From an uncultured Verrucomicrobia subdivision 3 bacterium (lineage in GTDB: Bacteria > Verrucomicrobiota > Verrucomicrobiae > Limisphaerales > UBA11358): a DNA stretch of 13,531 bases. The stretch is from positions 1 to 13,531 of the forward strand of contig CAIXPZ010000227.1 in the NCBI GenBank assembly GCA_903921455.1, in the 5' to 3' direction. Position 1 is the stretch's first letter. Each line of letters begins with the position of its first letter. Below are positions 1 to 6,463 of the stretch, in pieces. A model generated the notes under the pieces. It made no database searches. It saw only the letters and a list, made by a program, of their open reading frames with translations, and was not told the DNA's origin. Both the position numbers and the translations under genes were made by a program.

Positions 1-83
1 CCACGGTCGAAGAGTTTGGCGGCTCGAAACCGACGGTGTTGGAGTTGGTTAAAATCGCGCTTCAATCCTTTGGAGTTTCCCAT
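1..83 (-). CDS. IS630-family transposase, N-terminal fragment (cut by window edge)
   Basis: Reading leftwards from ATG at 83, the first 27 residues begin MGNSKGLKRDF and include RRFRAAKLFDRG. They match the start of the transposase in the right-hand IS copy (MGNAKGVKRDF, RRFRAANLFDRG). This part of IS630 transposases precedes a helix-turn-helix that binds the element ends. Whether this copy has an intact DDE domain cannot be seen, because it runs off the window. Confidence 0.8.
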   Translation of the reverse strand, partial: MGNSKGLKRDFNQLQHRRFRAAKLFDR

Positions 84-130
84 GCTCCTTTGGACACCGC
101 AAACCTAAAACTGTTCACTATATTATACAG
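1..130 (-). mobile_element. End of an IS630-type insertion sequence, copy 1
   Basis: This is the transposase-proximal end of an IS630/Tc1-mariner-type element that continues to the left of the window. It aligns without gaps to 12834-12963, with about 106 of 130 bases identical. The last bases (111-130) differ from the second copy at one position, as expected for a terminal repeat. The base after the shared end is followed by TA in both copies, which fits the TA target preference of the IS630 family. The exact outer boundary is uncertain by one or two bases. Only the start of the transposase frame is inside the window. Confidence 0.8.
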
Positions 131-139
131 TTATCAATA

Positions 140-340
140 GTGGAGGAGTGTCGACGCTATGTAGTCGCGAAACTGAACGGTAAGGAAATGACTGCCGCCT
201 TGATCCAAAAGCATGTATTACACTGGAGTTGGCAGATGGTTAAGAAACGCGATGATACTGAACCCCAGATTAGGCACACCAGTCTTGATACGCCTGCGAG
301 ATACTATCGCGAAGTTCGTAAGCTCCTCATGGGGAAATAA
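140..340 (+). CDS. Small unrecognised open frame next to the IS end
   Basis: A GTG at 140 opens a 66-codon frame ending in TAA at 338-340. It starts just outside the IS end, and the frame is also open back into the IS, so the visible start may only be the point where the IS interrupted an older gene. The product is basic, with no motif I recognise. The frame is the same one used by the HTH gene at 554, separated from it only by in-frame stops at 338 and 350. It could be the head of a broken longer gene, or chance. Confidence 0.25.
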   Translation: MEECRRYVVAKLNGKEMTAALIQKHVLHWSWQMVKKRDDTEPQIRHTSLDTPARYYREVRKLLMGK

Positions 341-383
341 CAGGCCATCTAACGGATCTTCAAAGCACGAAAGACGTGCAAAT

Positions 384-401
384 CCCCAAATGTATTTGGG
401 G
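384..401. repeat. 18-base palindrome, candidate operator
   Basis: CCCCAAAT-gt-ATTTGGGG is a perfect inverted repeat with 8-base arms and a 2-base centre. The tiny centre disfavours an RNA hairpin and suits a dimeric DNA-binding protein. It lies about 150 bases before the start of the HTH gene at 554. Function is inferred only from symmetry. Confidence 0.4.
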
Positions 402-458
402 TTAATCTTGACTTTGATCGGTTTCCAAACGCCCAGATAGTCGTTTCCCAGAATGGCC

Positions 459-485
459 GTGTTCCTTCTAGCCTAAAAGGAACAC
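459..485. repeat. 9-base-arm inverted repeat upstream of the HTH operon
   Basis: GTGTTCCTT (459-467) and AAGGAACAC (477-485) are perfect reverse complements separated by 9 bases. There is no T-run after the 3' arm, so it is not a typical intrinsic terminator. It could be an operator or an RNA stem in the 5' leader of the gene at 554. Confidence 0.45.
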
Positions 486-493
486 CGCAGTCT

Positions 494-530
494 AATCAGG
501 CCATAAGCGCTCCCTTCGACGCGCCTGATT
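494..530. repeat. 8-base-arm inverted repeat upstream of the HTH operon
   Basis: AATCAGGC (494-501) and GCCTGATT (523-530) are perfect reverse complements with a 21-base loop. It directly follows the repeat at 459-485, so two stems could form in tandem in an RNA leader ending about 24 bases before ATG 554. The role is unknown. Confidence 0.4.
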
Positions 531-553
531 TCCTCTGCAAAAGTACACGTCAG

Positions 554-925
554 ATGCAACGTGTACCGTATATCGAAAACTGTGGCGACGATAATCGTGA
601 TGAGAATCACGATCATTCGAGCGCTCCCGACAGTTTTGCGCTTTGCATCTCGGATGTTCGAATGCTCATTCGGACGTACTCTGAACTCCCGCCCGTCGAA
701 CAGAAAGTCTTCATCCTCCAATATTGCGGGAAAATTACTTCTCCGTCTGAAATTGCGCTTGAGCTTGGTTGGCAGTCCCGGGGTTCTGCCCAAACCATTC
801 AGAAGCGCCTGAACAAGAAACTGGGCAAGCTTCAGCAACAAATGCATGGCCCAATCAAAATCAACCCCGAAATAGAAGGTAAAGACGACAATGAGTATCC
901 AGACAAAGACGATGCCGACAGTTGA
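554..925 (+). CDS. Small sigma-70 region 4-like helix-turn-helix protein
   Basis: The 123-residue product has an acidic, probably disordered head (residues 9-25) and a C-terminal half resembling sigma factor region 4. In that half, residues 40-60 (IRTYSELPPVEQKVFILQYC) look like the helices before the HTH, residues 63-75 give a first DNA-binding helix (SPSEIALELGW), and residues 77-95 give a basic recognition helix (QTIQKRLNKKLGKL). Regions 2 and 3 of a sigma factor are absent, so it should be a small DNA-binding regulator rather than a full sigma factor. No clear Shine-Dalgarno sequence precedes ATG 554, although the frame is open upstream. The next HTH gene starts inside its 3' end. An antisense frame over the same DNA (473-943) was rejected as a shadow. 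Confidence 0.65.
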   Translation: MQRVPYIENCGDDNRDENHDHSSAPDSFALCISDVRMLIRTYSELPPVEQKVFILQYCGKITSPSEIALELGWQSRGSAQTIQKRLNKKLGKLQQQMHGPIKINPEIEGKDDNEYPDKDDADS

Positions 926-1154
926 GAATGAGGTTACTGGCAAAGCAGCCCTGACCTATGAAGAAAAATACGCCAAATATTTGGAATACTTTGGCCAACT
1001 GAGTGCCATCGAATTGTTGGTCTACCGGATGTGTTGGAAGCAAGGGCTGTTCCCGGACGAAATCGCAACACGCCTGCATACCTCTTGCGAAGAGATAGTA
1101 CAAGAAATCACCATCATTGCCCGCAAAATGGCCCCAATTGCAGATCTCTTGTAG
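891..1154 (+). CDS. Second small sigma-region-4/HTH-like protein
   Basis: This 87-residue product overlaps the preceding gene by 35 bases in another frame, suggesting translational coupling. Residues 22-50 (EEKYAKYLEYFGQLSAIELLVYRMCW) followed by residues 53-80 (LFPDEIATRLHTSCEEIVQE, then IIARKM) match the spacing of a region-4-type HTH, with helix pairs around DEIATRLH and EEIVQEITII. ATG 891 has a weak GAAGG-like sequence upstream; ATG 912 is an alternative start. It resembles its upstream neighbour in layout more than in sequence, so the two may be a diverged pair that heterodimerise or act on the same promoters. Specific function is unknown. Confidence 0.6.
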   Translation: MSIQTKTMPTVENEVTGKAALTYEEKYAKYLEYFGQLSAIELLVYRMCWKQGLFPDEIATRLHTSCEEIVQEITIIARKMAPIADLL

Positions 1155-1210
1155 TACCCGAGCGCTCCTATTGAACAGCCATCAACCATAACCAAATAGG
1201 AGTGTTAACC

Positions 1211-1996
1211 ATGTCAGTAAAAGTCAAAGCGGGAAAAACGAAACACCACGAACATCCGGGGTTGTTGAACGAAGCCAAGCTGGACCAGCTCACCGGAGCA
1301 ACCGTCAAACAGCTGAACCGGGAAGCCGGGAAAAACGTCATGAGCTGGGTCGCAATGGGCAAGATCGTTCATGACTTCATTACAGCCCTTCGGGAAACGG
1401 ATTGTAACGAAGACCCGTTCAAGGTCCTCGCCGATCATCCCGAGGCGGTTCACAAGGTCAGCCAGTTGAGGAATTATGCCAACTGTTACCATCTCTGGCA
1501 GGAATTGGGGGGCGAAAAGGCACCGGCCGTTAGTATGACGCATTTCGTTCTCGTCCTTTCGCAAGACCTGGACGTCGACGAAAAGACTCGCCTGCTCGAG
1601 AAGGCGGCAAAAGAAGGGCTGTCCGTTGCCCAACTCAAGAAACTCATCTCCGGCGAACCAGCGCCTGTCAGCAAGCCCGCGTCGAAGACCGAAGAACCGG
1701 AGCAACCGCAACCCGGCATTGTCGAGACGGCGCAGGGGGATGTAGCGCCGGTTGCCCCCGGTCAGACGGATAACCAACCGACTCCTGACGCAGTTACCAA
1801 CCCGGCTCCCAGCGATTGGAATACTGGACTGTCAGCGGAATCCGAGCGGGCCATGGATCGTCTCTCGCATCTCGCCGAACAAAAAGGTGACAACCCTCTG
1901 CCCGCCGCAACCCGGGAAAAGGTAGTTGTCTTGGTTCGGTTCATCCTGACGCATTTCCTCTCCCAACAAGACCTCGATGAAATTATCGGACATTGA
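1211..1996 (+). CDS. ParB/KorB-like DNA-binding protein with disordered linker
   Basis: ATG 1211 is chosen because AGGAG (1198-1202) lies 8 bases upstream; a GTG at 1202 would overlap that site. The product has 261 residues. Residues 43-100 are helical (VMSWVAMGKIVHDF ... LRNYANCYHLWQEL). Residues 108-146 resemble the segment after the HTH in ParB/KorB proteins: SMTHFVLVLS, DEKTRLLEKAAKEGLSVAQLKKLI. Residues 148-210 are a proline, glutamine and threonine-rich linker, and a short helical tail (about 225-261) may serve for dimerisation. It has no ParB N-terminal CTPase-type domain. Its stop overlaps the methyltransferase start by one base (TGATG), so the two are probably co-translated. A role in plasmid partition or transcriptional control is inferred from the C-terminal resemblance only. 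Confidence 0.55.
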   Translation: MSVKVKAGKTKHHEHPGLLNEAKLDQLTGATVKQLNREAGKNVMSWVAMGKIVHDFITALRETDCNEDPFKVLADHPEAVHKVSQLRNYANCYHLWQELGGEKAPAVSMTHFVLVLSQDLDVDEKTRLLEKAAKEGLSVAQLKKLISGEPAPVSKPASKTEEPEQPQPGIVETAQGDVAPVAPGQTDNQPTPDAVTNPAPSDWNTGLSAESERAMDRLSHLAEQKGDNPLPAATREKVVVLVRFILTHFLSQQDLDEIIGH

Positions 1997-3006
1997 TGGA
2001 ATTCCCAACCTACATGTTCGGCCATAAGAAAAAGCTGGTCGCCGAGATCCTGAATCTGGTTCCGCCAACGGCCAAAACCTTGGCGGAACCATTCAGCGGC
2101 ACCGGGATCGTCAGCTGGCACGCCAAGAGAGCAGGCATGCGGGTCATTGGCAACGACATCCGCCGGTTCGCGCATCAGCAGTTCAAGGTCCTGGTCGCCA
2201 ACAACACGACCATTCTGACTGATGCGGACTTGACGCTGTTGACGCAGTTAACAGTCGTCGCCGAACCCTGGATTGAGCGCCTTTTCGTTGGGACCTTCGG
2301 CATCCACAACGCCCGGTTCCTCGACCAATGGATCGCCAACATCCCCCGCTTGCCGATCGAGGCGCAGCGGGATGTGGCCGCGTGGCTTGCCGTCTCCTGT
2401 TCCATGCGCCGGATCAGGTATTATGTCGCTCGACTTGGTAAGGATGGGGCTGTGGCAGGGAGTTATCGACTGCGGGCCGCAGATTTGGCGCACGACATGC
2501 TCACCAGCGCCAAAGTACTCCTGCCCCAATTGGTTTTCGATAACGGCCAAACCAATGAAGCTTACAACGAAGACGGCCTGGCCTTGCTTGAGCGCATTCA
2601 GGCCGACGTCGCCTTCATCGATACGCCATATTGTTGCCGGGGTGGGGATTATGAACGGGATTTGGGTTTTTACGATGATCTGCTGCGCATCTGCTTGGGA
2701 CGAACCGATGAAATTGTGAACATCTGGGACGGCAACTGCGATCTGTCGCCACATATCAACTTCGCATCCCGCCCAAGCGCCGTAACGGGACTTGGCCAGT
2801 TGTTTCTGCGGGCCAAACATATCCCGACGCTGATTGTCAGTTATAATACCAGCAGCCAGATTTCCATCCGTGAAATCCACAACCTGGCCAAGGCATCCGG
2901 GCGCAAACTGACAGCCGAGCGGAAGTTCCTGTATCCGCTGCCAAACAATACCAAGCGAGCGACGACGGAGACCTATGAAGTCCTGATCCGGCTCGAACCA
3001 GTATGA
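1996..3006 (+). CDS. D12-class DNA adenine N6-methyltransferase, copy A
   Basis: This 336-residue protein carries the two hallmark motifs of Dam-like (D12) methyltransferases, which move a methyl group from S-adenosylmethionine to the N6 of adenine in a target site. Near the N-terminus is the SAM-binding motif EPFSGTGIVSW (residues 31-41), followed by IGNDI (51-55). The catalytic motif IV is DTPYC (209-213), a variant of DPPY. The stretch between holds the likely target-recognition region. ATG 1996 overlaps the previous stop; a TTG one codon earlier is less likely. It is followed by a paralogue with a four-base ATGA overlap. No restriction enzyme lies adjacent, so it may be a solitary methyltransferase protecting a mobile element or marking its DNA. 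Target specificity is not predictable here. Confidence 0.85.
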   Translation: MEFPTYMFGHKKKLVAEILNLVPPTAKTLAEPFSGTGIVSWHAKRAGMRVIGNDIRRFAHQQFKVLVANNTTILTDADLTLLTQLTVVAEPWIERLFVGTFGIHNARFLDQWIANIPRLPIEAQRDVAAWLAVSCSMRRIRYYVARLGKDGAVAGSYRLRAADLAHDMLTSAKVLLPQLVFDNGQTNEAYNEDGLALLERIQADVAFIDTPYCCRGGDYERDLGFYDDLLRICLGRTDEIVNIWDGNCDLSPHINFASRPSAVTGLGQLFLRAKHIPTLIVSYNTSSQISIREIHNLAKASGRKLTAERKFLYPLPNNTKRATTETYEVLIRLEPV

Positions 3007-4202
3007 CGCCAACTCTCCAATCGATTGGAAAGTTGGGCCTCAATGGAACTCGCTCTTCCGTTCAAAATAAGCCTGTTCCGGGCTTTTACCCAACCTACAT
3101 GTTCGGTCATAAACAGAAGTTGGTGGCCGAGATTCTGGAGCTGGTTCCATCGTCAGCACGAACGTTTGTGGAACCATTCAGCGGCACCGGTATCGTAAGT
3201 TGGAATGCCAAGAAAGCCGGTCTACGAGTCATCGGAAACGACATCCGGCGTTTTGCGGCACTGCAATTCACGGTGTTGATTGCCAATAACGACACCCTGT
3301 TAACCGACGCTGATTTGGCGGTGCTCACTCAGCCAGTCGTGGCCACGCCATTGATCGAGCGGTATTTTGTCAAGATTTACGGCAGCCATAACGCCCGGTT
3401 CCTTGACCAATGGATCGCCAACATCCGCTGCTTGGAAAGTTCTGCCAAACGGGACGTGGCGGCTTGGCTTCCGGTTTTCTGCACCCAACGGCGGATGAAA
3501 TATTATGCCACGCATCTTTCCCGTAAAGGCAATCTTCCCGGAAGCGAGCGGTTAATTCGGACTGATTTTGCGAAGGAAATGCTCAGTGCGGCCCATGATG
3601 TCCTGCCGAAATTGGTTTTTGATAACGGCCAAGCCAATGAAGCTTACAATGAGGATGGCACAGCCCTGCTTGAGCATATTGAGGCTGATGTCGCCTTTAT
3701 TGACACCCCGTATTGTTGTCAGCGCGGAAATTACGGTTCCGATTTGGCATTTTATGATGACCTGGTTCGGATTTGCCTGGGACAGGTCGCTGAGATTCGT
3801 GACATCTGGGACGGCAACTGCGATCTGCCGCCACATACCAATTTTGCATCCCGACGGACCGCGGTGTCGGGATTCGGCCAACTTTTCCTGAAGTCCAGCC
3901 ATATACCAACGTTGATCGTGAGCTACAACACGAGCAGCAAGATTTCCATTGGCGAAATTCAAAACCTCGCAGTAGCCGCCGGAAGTAAACTGACGGTCCG
4001 CCAAGAGTTCAAGCGTCCCTTGCCAACAAATACCAAGCGGGCAAGCTCAACCCAGGAAGTTTTACTGCGCTTCGACCGGCGTGACACCCACCTTTCAATT
4101 CAGTCCAACTGTCAATTTCCCGCCGCTTCAACCGTGATTAACCCAACCAAAGCAAAGGACCAATACCATGGGACTCAACATCGACACCGACAAATACGCT
4201 GA
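3003..4202 (+). CDS. D12-class DNA adenine N6-methyltransferase, copy B (tandem paralogue with long tail)
   Basis: This is a tandem duplicate of the preceding gene, 399 residues long. It has about 26 extra residues at the N-terminus and about 45 extra at the C-terminus. It shares TYMFGHK, EPFSGTGIVSW (57-67), VIGNDIRRFA, HNARFLDQWIAN and the catalytic AFIDTPYCC (231-239). The differences concentrate in the middle third, where target recognition is expected, so the two enzymes may modify different sites. The C-terminal tail after EVLLRFDRR has no counterpart in copy A and runs 35 bases into the next gene, which suggests an original stop was lost. ATG 3003 overlaps copy A's stop. A later start near PTYMFGH would match copy A's length better, but no ATG is there. 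Confidence 0.85.
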   Translation: MTPTLQSIGKLGLNGTRSSVQNKPVPGFYPTYMFGHKQKLVAEILELVPSSARTFVEPFSGTGIVSWNAKKAGLRVIGNDIRRFAALQFTVLIANNDTLLTDADLAVLTQPVVATPLIERYFVKIYGSHNARFLDQWIANIRCLESSAKRDVAAWLPVFCTQRRMKYYATHLSRKGNLPGSERLIRTDFAKEMLSAAHDVLPKLVFDNGQANEAYNEDGTALLEHIEADVAFIDTPYCCQRGNYGSDLAFYDDLVRICLGQVAEIRDIWDGNCDLPPHTNFASRRTAVSGFGQLFLKSSHIPTLIVSYNTSSKISIGEIQNLAVAAGSKLTVRQEFKRPLPTNTKRASSTQEVLLRFDRRDTHLSIQSNCQFPAASTVINPTKAKDQYHGTQHRHRQIR

Positions 4203-5130
4203 CCTCGAACAATACCTGGGCATGTTTGCCCACGGCCATTTACCGCTACTGGTTGTTGTCGGGCGGGGTGGCATCCAAAAGTCTGAAACCGCCAAAAAGA
4301 TCATCCCCCACGCCTTTGTGCTGGAGGGCAACTGCTCAACCTACGGGCTCTACCGGCAGCTGTATGCGCACCGGAATGAGGACATTATTCTGGATGACCT
4401 GGATCATTTCTGGCGGGACCCGGTTGCCATCCGGATCTTGCGGGTGGTTTGTGATACGCGGGAAGATCGCACCATCCGTTGGGAAAAGGCATCCCCGGCA
4501 CTCAAAGCCGACGACATTCCAACCAGTTTCACCGTCCGCAGTCGGATTTGCGTTATCGCCAACGAGTGGAAGTCCCTGAATCCTGGCGCACGCGCATTGC
4601 TGGACCGGGGCATGCGTGTCACCTTCGTCCCCAGCAACCTTGAAATCCACCAGCGGGTGCAGCAATGGTTCACCGCGGATGCCGAAGTCCTGAATTTCAT
4701 CGGCAACCATCTCGCTTTTATTCCCGAGCTGTCGATGCGGGACTATCTCCACGCCGTGAGCCTCAAATCTGGCGGACTGAACTGGCGGAACCTGCTCCTG
4801 CGCAATTGGAAGATTGAGCCCACGGTTGCCACGGCCCTGGAACTGATTGCGAATCCGAAGCTGACCCCTACCCAACGGCTTAACGAGTTCATGCACCGAA
4901 CCGGCCGGTCAGAGCGCCAATGGTATTACTATCTGGAGCGCTTCAAGGACCGGCTCGTTACCCCACCCATTCCTGATAGCGGCAAAACTGATTGCACTAT
5001 TGCACCTGTGGTGGTCGGGCCCCATCCAACCACGAAGTGCAATGGTGCAATGCCAACCGCGGAGCATCAGGAAATGGCGATGGCATTGAAAACCACAACC
5101 CATCAACAGCAGATTCCGGCAATAGTTTGA
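4168..5130 (+). CDS. P-loop ATPase-like protein with atypical Walker A motif
   Basis: ATG 4168 has a good AAGGA site (4155-4159) 8 bases upstream, although this start lies inside the end of the preceding methyltransferase gene. The 320-residue product has an AAA-like core. LLVVVGRGGIQKSETAKKI (27-45) is a Walker A-like loop in which Q occupies the position usually held by glycine before KS. DIILDDLDHF (72-81) is Walker B, and RICVIANEW (126-134) supplies a sensor-1-like Asn. R147 in LLDRGMR could act in trans. Residues 195-275 are helical and the tail (276-320) is low in structure. I recall related proteins with an ordinary GRGGxGKS loop near plasmid-type genes. Activity with the altered loop is uncertain; it may bind but not turn over ATP well. 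A role in DNA transactions is inference. Confidence 0.65.
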   Translation: MGLNIDTDKYADLEQYLGMFAHGHLPLLVVVGRGGIQKSETAKKIIPHAFVLEGNCSTYGLYRQLYAHRNEDIILDDLDHFWRDPVAIRILRVVCDTREDRTIRWEKASPALKADDIPTSFTVRSRICVIANEWKSLNPGARALLDRGMRVTFVPSNLEIHQRVQQWFTADAEVLNFIGNHLAFIPELSMRDYLHAVSLKSGGLNWRNLLLRNWKIEPTVATALELIANPKLTPTQRLNEFMHRTGRSERQWYYYLERFKDRLVTPPIPDSGKTDCTIAPVVVGPHPTTKCNGAMPTAEHQEMAMALKTTTHQQQIPAIV

Positions 5131-5139
5131 GGTGAAACC

Positions 5140-5322
5140 ATGGATCGAACCACCAAGCCATTGACGATTAACCCAAAGTTCAAAGCGCTGATCCCGCAAC
5201 TGACGGTCGAAGAATACGCACAACTTCGAGCGAATATTGCCGCGAACGGTTGTCAGGACTCGATTAAAACTTGGCAGGACCAGGTCGTGGACGGCGGGTC
5301 TGGACAGCAATTAACACCATGA
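5140..5322 (+). pseudogene. Truncated ParB-type N-terminal domain protein
   Basis: A strong GAGGTGA site precedes ATG 5140, nine bases after the ATPase stop, so this was a regular operon member. The 60 codons begin with the typical N-terminal ParB/Spo0J-type nuclease-fold pattern: INPKFKALIPQLTVEEYAQL, then NIAANGCQDSIKTWQDQVVDG. In intact proteins the last part continues as a DGHNR-like motif. Here the sequence switches after VVDG (about base 5293) to GSGQQLTP and a stop, and no continuation is visible in any frame downstream. It is therefore read as a ParB-like gene cut off by deletion or insertion. A short peptide may still be made, but the nucleotide-binding motif and the HTH are missing. 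Confidence 0.65.
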
Positions 5323-5700
5323 GGAGAAGGCGTGTGATGCCTCACGTGTTGCTCACGATGGCACACAGGCCTTTGTAAACAATCCCATGCTGTCTGGCCT
5401 CTGAAATCAGCCGTGGGCATCGTGGGGACGGCGTGAAGCAATTCAGGAGTTGGCCTAACTGTTTATCACAATGTGGAAGCAGTCTGGGCGTCCCAATCAG
5501 CAGTGTTCGGCGGGTGAATTATTTATTTTGCCTGACTCGCACTTTTCTTCAGGTCACCCGGAAAAGATTTGTATAATGACTATGATGAGAAGAGTTGGAT
5601 TAACCGAAGCCATTCAAGACCTACCGTCGCCGGTATCAGCCGTCACGCTCTCCAACCATGCGTTCATCACGGGCGGTCATCGCAATGGGAGAAAGAAACT
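5323..5700. other. Unassigned 378-base region after the broken ParB gene
   Basis: No gene is recognised. Short frames on both strands (for example 5471-5725 plus and 5253-5441 minus) have no family resemblance, no good ribosome site and low-complexity composition. The left part (5295-5460) replaces the missing body of the ParB-like gene and may be debris of an inserted element, though I could not identify terminal repeats. The right part probably holds the promoter and leader of the gene at 5701. Confidence 0.4.
5548..5577 (+). promoter_or_regulatory. Candidate promoter for the 5701 gene
   Basis: A perfect -10 hexamer TATAAT lies at 5572-5577. The best -35 is a weak TTCAGG at 5548-5553 with an 18-base spacer. 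Transcription would begin about 115 bases before ATG 5701. This is the only consensus-quality -10 noticed between the ParB remnant and the next gene. The weak -35 makes the call tentative. Confidence 0.35.
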
Positions 5701-6078
5701 ATGCAAATCACAAACGCAAATCTAACGACTGATTGGGAAAAGTTGAACGACAACATGCCAAAGTTTAACGAAGGTGAAGTGTACGAGGCTGTGGTTGATG
5801 AAGTCCGACTGGAACCGAGCCGCCTTCATCCTGGAACAAACTTCCCACGGGTATTCTTCACAGTTTATGACAAATCCGGGCGGACGCAGAAGATGAGCTG
5901 GATTGGAACCGGCAGTGCGGAGCAGACCAAGGAGATGTTATGCCGTTTGGATCCGCAAGCCATGACAAAGCCGTTCTCGGGATTGTGCGGCCTACGGTGT
6001 TCGGTCGTCGTGACACTGCGACGTGGTGTCTGCGTAACACAGATTGTCGCCCTAGTCGGAAATGAAGTAGGCGCGTAA
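5701..6078 (+). CDS. Small beta-rich protein, possibly DUF669-like single-strand DNA-binding type
   Basis: ATG 5701 is selected because GGGAG (5687-5691) lies 9 bases upstream; longer versions starting at 5569 read through the promoter region. The 125-residue product has the pattern KFNEGEVYEAVVDEV (21-35), then NFPRVFFTVYDKSGRTQKMSW (47-67), then CSVVVTLRRGVCVTQIVALVG (100-120). That is alternating beta strands of an OB-like barrel. The layout (x-GEY-x-V, variable loop, x-V-x-F-x-V, later strands) recalls DUF669 proteins, phage- and plasmid-borne proteins linked to single-strand DNA handling and recombination. The match is at pattern level only. Confidence 0.5.
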   Translation: MQITNANLTTDWEKLNDNMPKFNEGEVYEAVVDEVRLEPSRLHPGTNFPRVFFTVYDKSGRTQKMSWIGTGSAEQTKEMLCRLDPQAMTKPFSGLCGLRCSVVVTLRRGVCVTQIVALVGNEVGA

Positions 6079-6103
6079 CCAGCGAATTCAAAGGAAATAC
6101 AAA

Positions 6104-6463
6104 ATGATTAACGAAGTTAAAATTACCGAGGAAATTATGAACAACAAGAATCCAACCAACCAAGACGTCCCGTCCGTGCCAAAAACAGAGAAACCACAGC
6201 TACGCATCCGCACTAGCTCGTTCGTGGACTACGTTTACGAGGTGGAGGGACGGCTTGTGCTAGACGGTGAGTCAATTCCATTCCAGACCGATGTTGCTAT
6301 CGGTGAGGATGGGTACGTCCGTATTCGCAACTTCGATTGTAAGCATCCCAAGGCGGAGCAGGTCGAAGAAATTGTCCTCCGACGAGCTGAGGAGGCGTAT
6401 GACCGTTGTGCTGATGAATTCGGCGCAGTGCCTGAGCTGTCGTTCCGCGGTACGAGAAGATGA
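6104..6463 (+). CDS. Unrecognised small acidic protein
   Basis: The 119-residue frame has a clear AAGGAA site (6091-6096) 7 bases before ATG 6104. A second ATG at 6137 also has GAGGAA in front, so an 87-residume-class shorter product (108 residues) is possible. The first 35 residues look disordered (NNKNPTNQDVPSVPKTEKP). Residues 36-82 alternate strand-like segments (FVDYVYEVEGRLVLDGE, YVRIRNFDC), followed by an acidic helix (AEQVEEIVLRRAEEAYDRCA). I do not recognise a family. It follows the 5701 gene by 25 bases on the same strand, so the two are probably co-transcribed. The next short frame starts with an ATGA overlap. Confidence 0.55.
   Translation: MINEVKITEEIMNNKNPTNQDVPSVPKTEKPQLRIRTSSFVDYVYEVEGRLVLDGESIPFQTDVAIGEDGYVRIRNFDCKHPKAEQVEEIVLRRAEEAYDRCADEFGAVPELSFRGTRR

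Larger units (their letters stand above)
341..553 (+). other. Leader region of the HTH genes: palindromes within an open frame lacking a start
   Basis: No complete gene is visible in these 213 bases. From 353 onward the frame of the downstream HTH gene is open without interruption, but it has no ATG, GTG or TTG before 554. The region carries three perfect inverted repeats, listed separately. It is either a regulatory leader of the operon starting at 554 or the decayed upstream part of a longer reading frame. No convincing -35/-10 pair was found. Confidence 0.4.

Noticed and set aside
408..436. Possible promoter with TTGACT at 408
   Set aside because: No -10-like hexamer lies 16-18 bases downstream (GCCCAG at 431).
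473..943. Antisense frame of 156 codons opposite the HTH gene
   Set aside because: The plus strand encodes a recognisable region-4 HTH. The antisense product has patchy hydrophobic and arginine-rich runs typical of shadow frames and no family resemblance.
1214..1777. Antisense frame over the ParB-like gene
   Set aside because: The plus gene has AGGAG at the right distance and coupling to the next gene; the antisense has none.
2248..3012. Long antisense frame over methyltransferase A
   Set aside because: The plus strand has both D12 methyltransferase motifs and coupled starts; the antisense frame is a by-product of codon bias.
3552..4004. Antisense frame over methyltransferase B
   Set aside because: It mirrors the antisense frame of copy A because the two genes are duplicates, which imitates conservation.
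4336..4896. Antisense frame over the P-loop ATPase
   Set aside because: Walker motifs and a good ribosome site are on the plus strand; no independent support for the antisense.
5253..5441. Minus-strand 62-codon frame as a transposase piece
   Set aside because: No transposase motif or terminal repeat could be recognised, and part of it is antisense to the ParB-like gene.
5440..5470. Integron-like recombination site around CCTAAC
   Set aside because: Only half-site similarity; no paired GTTRRRY and complementary arms were found.
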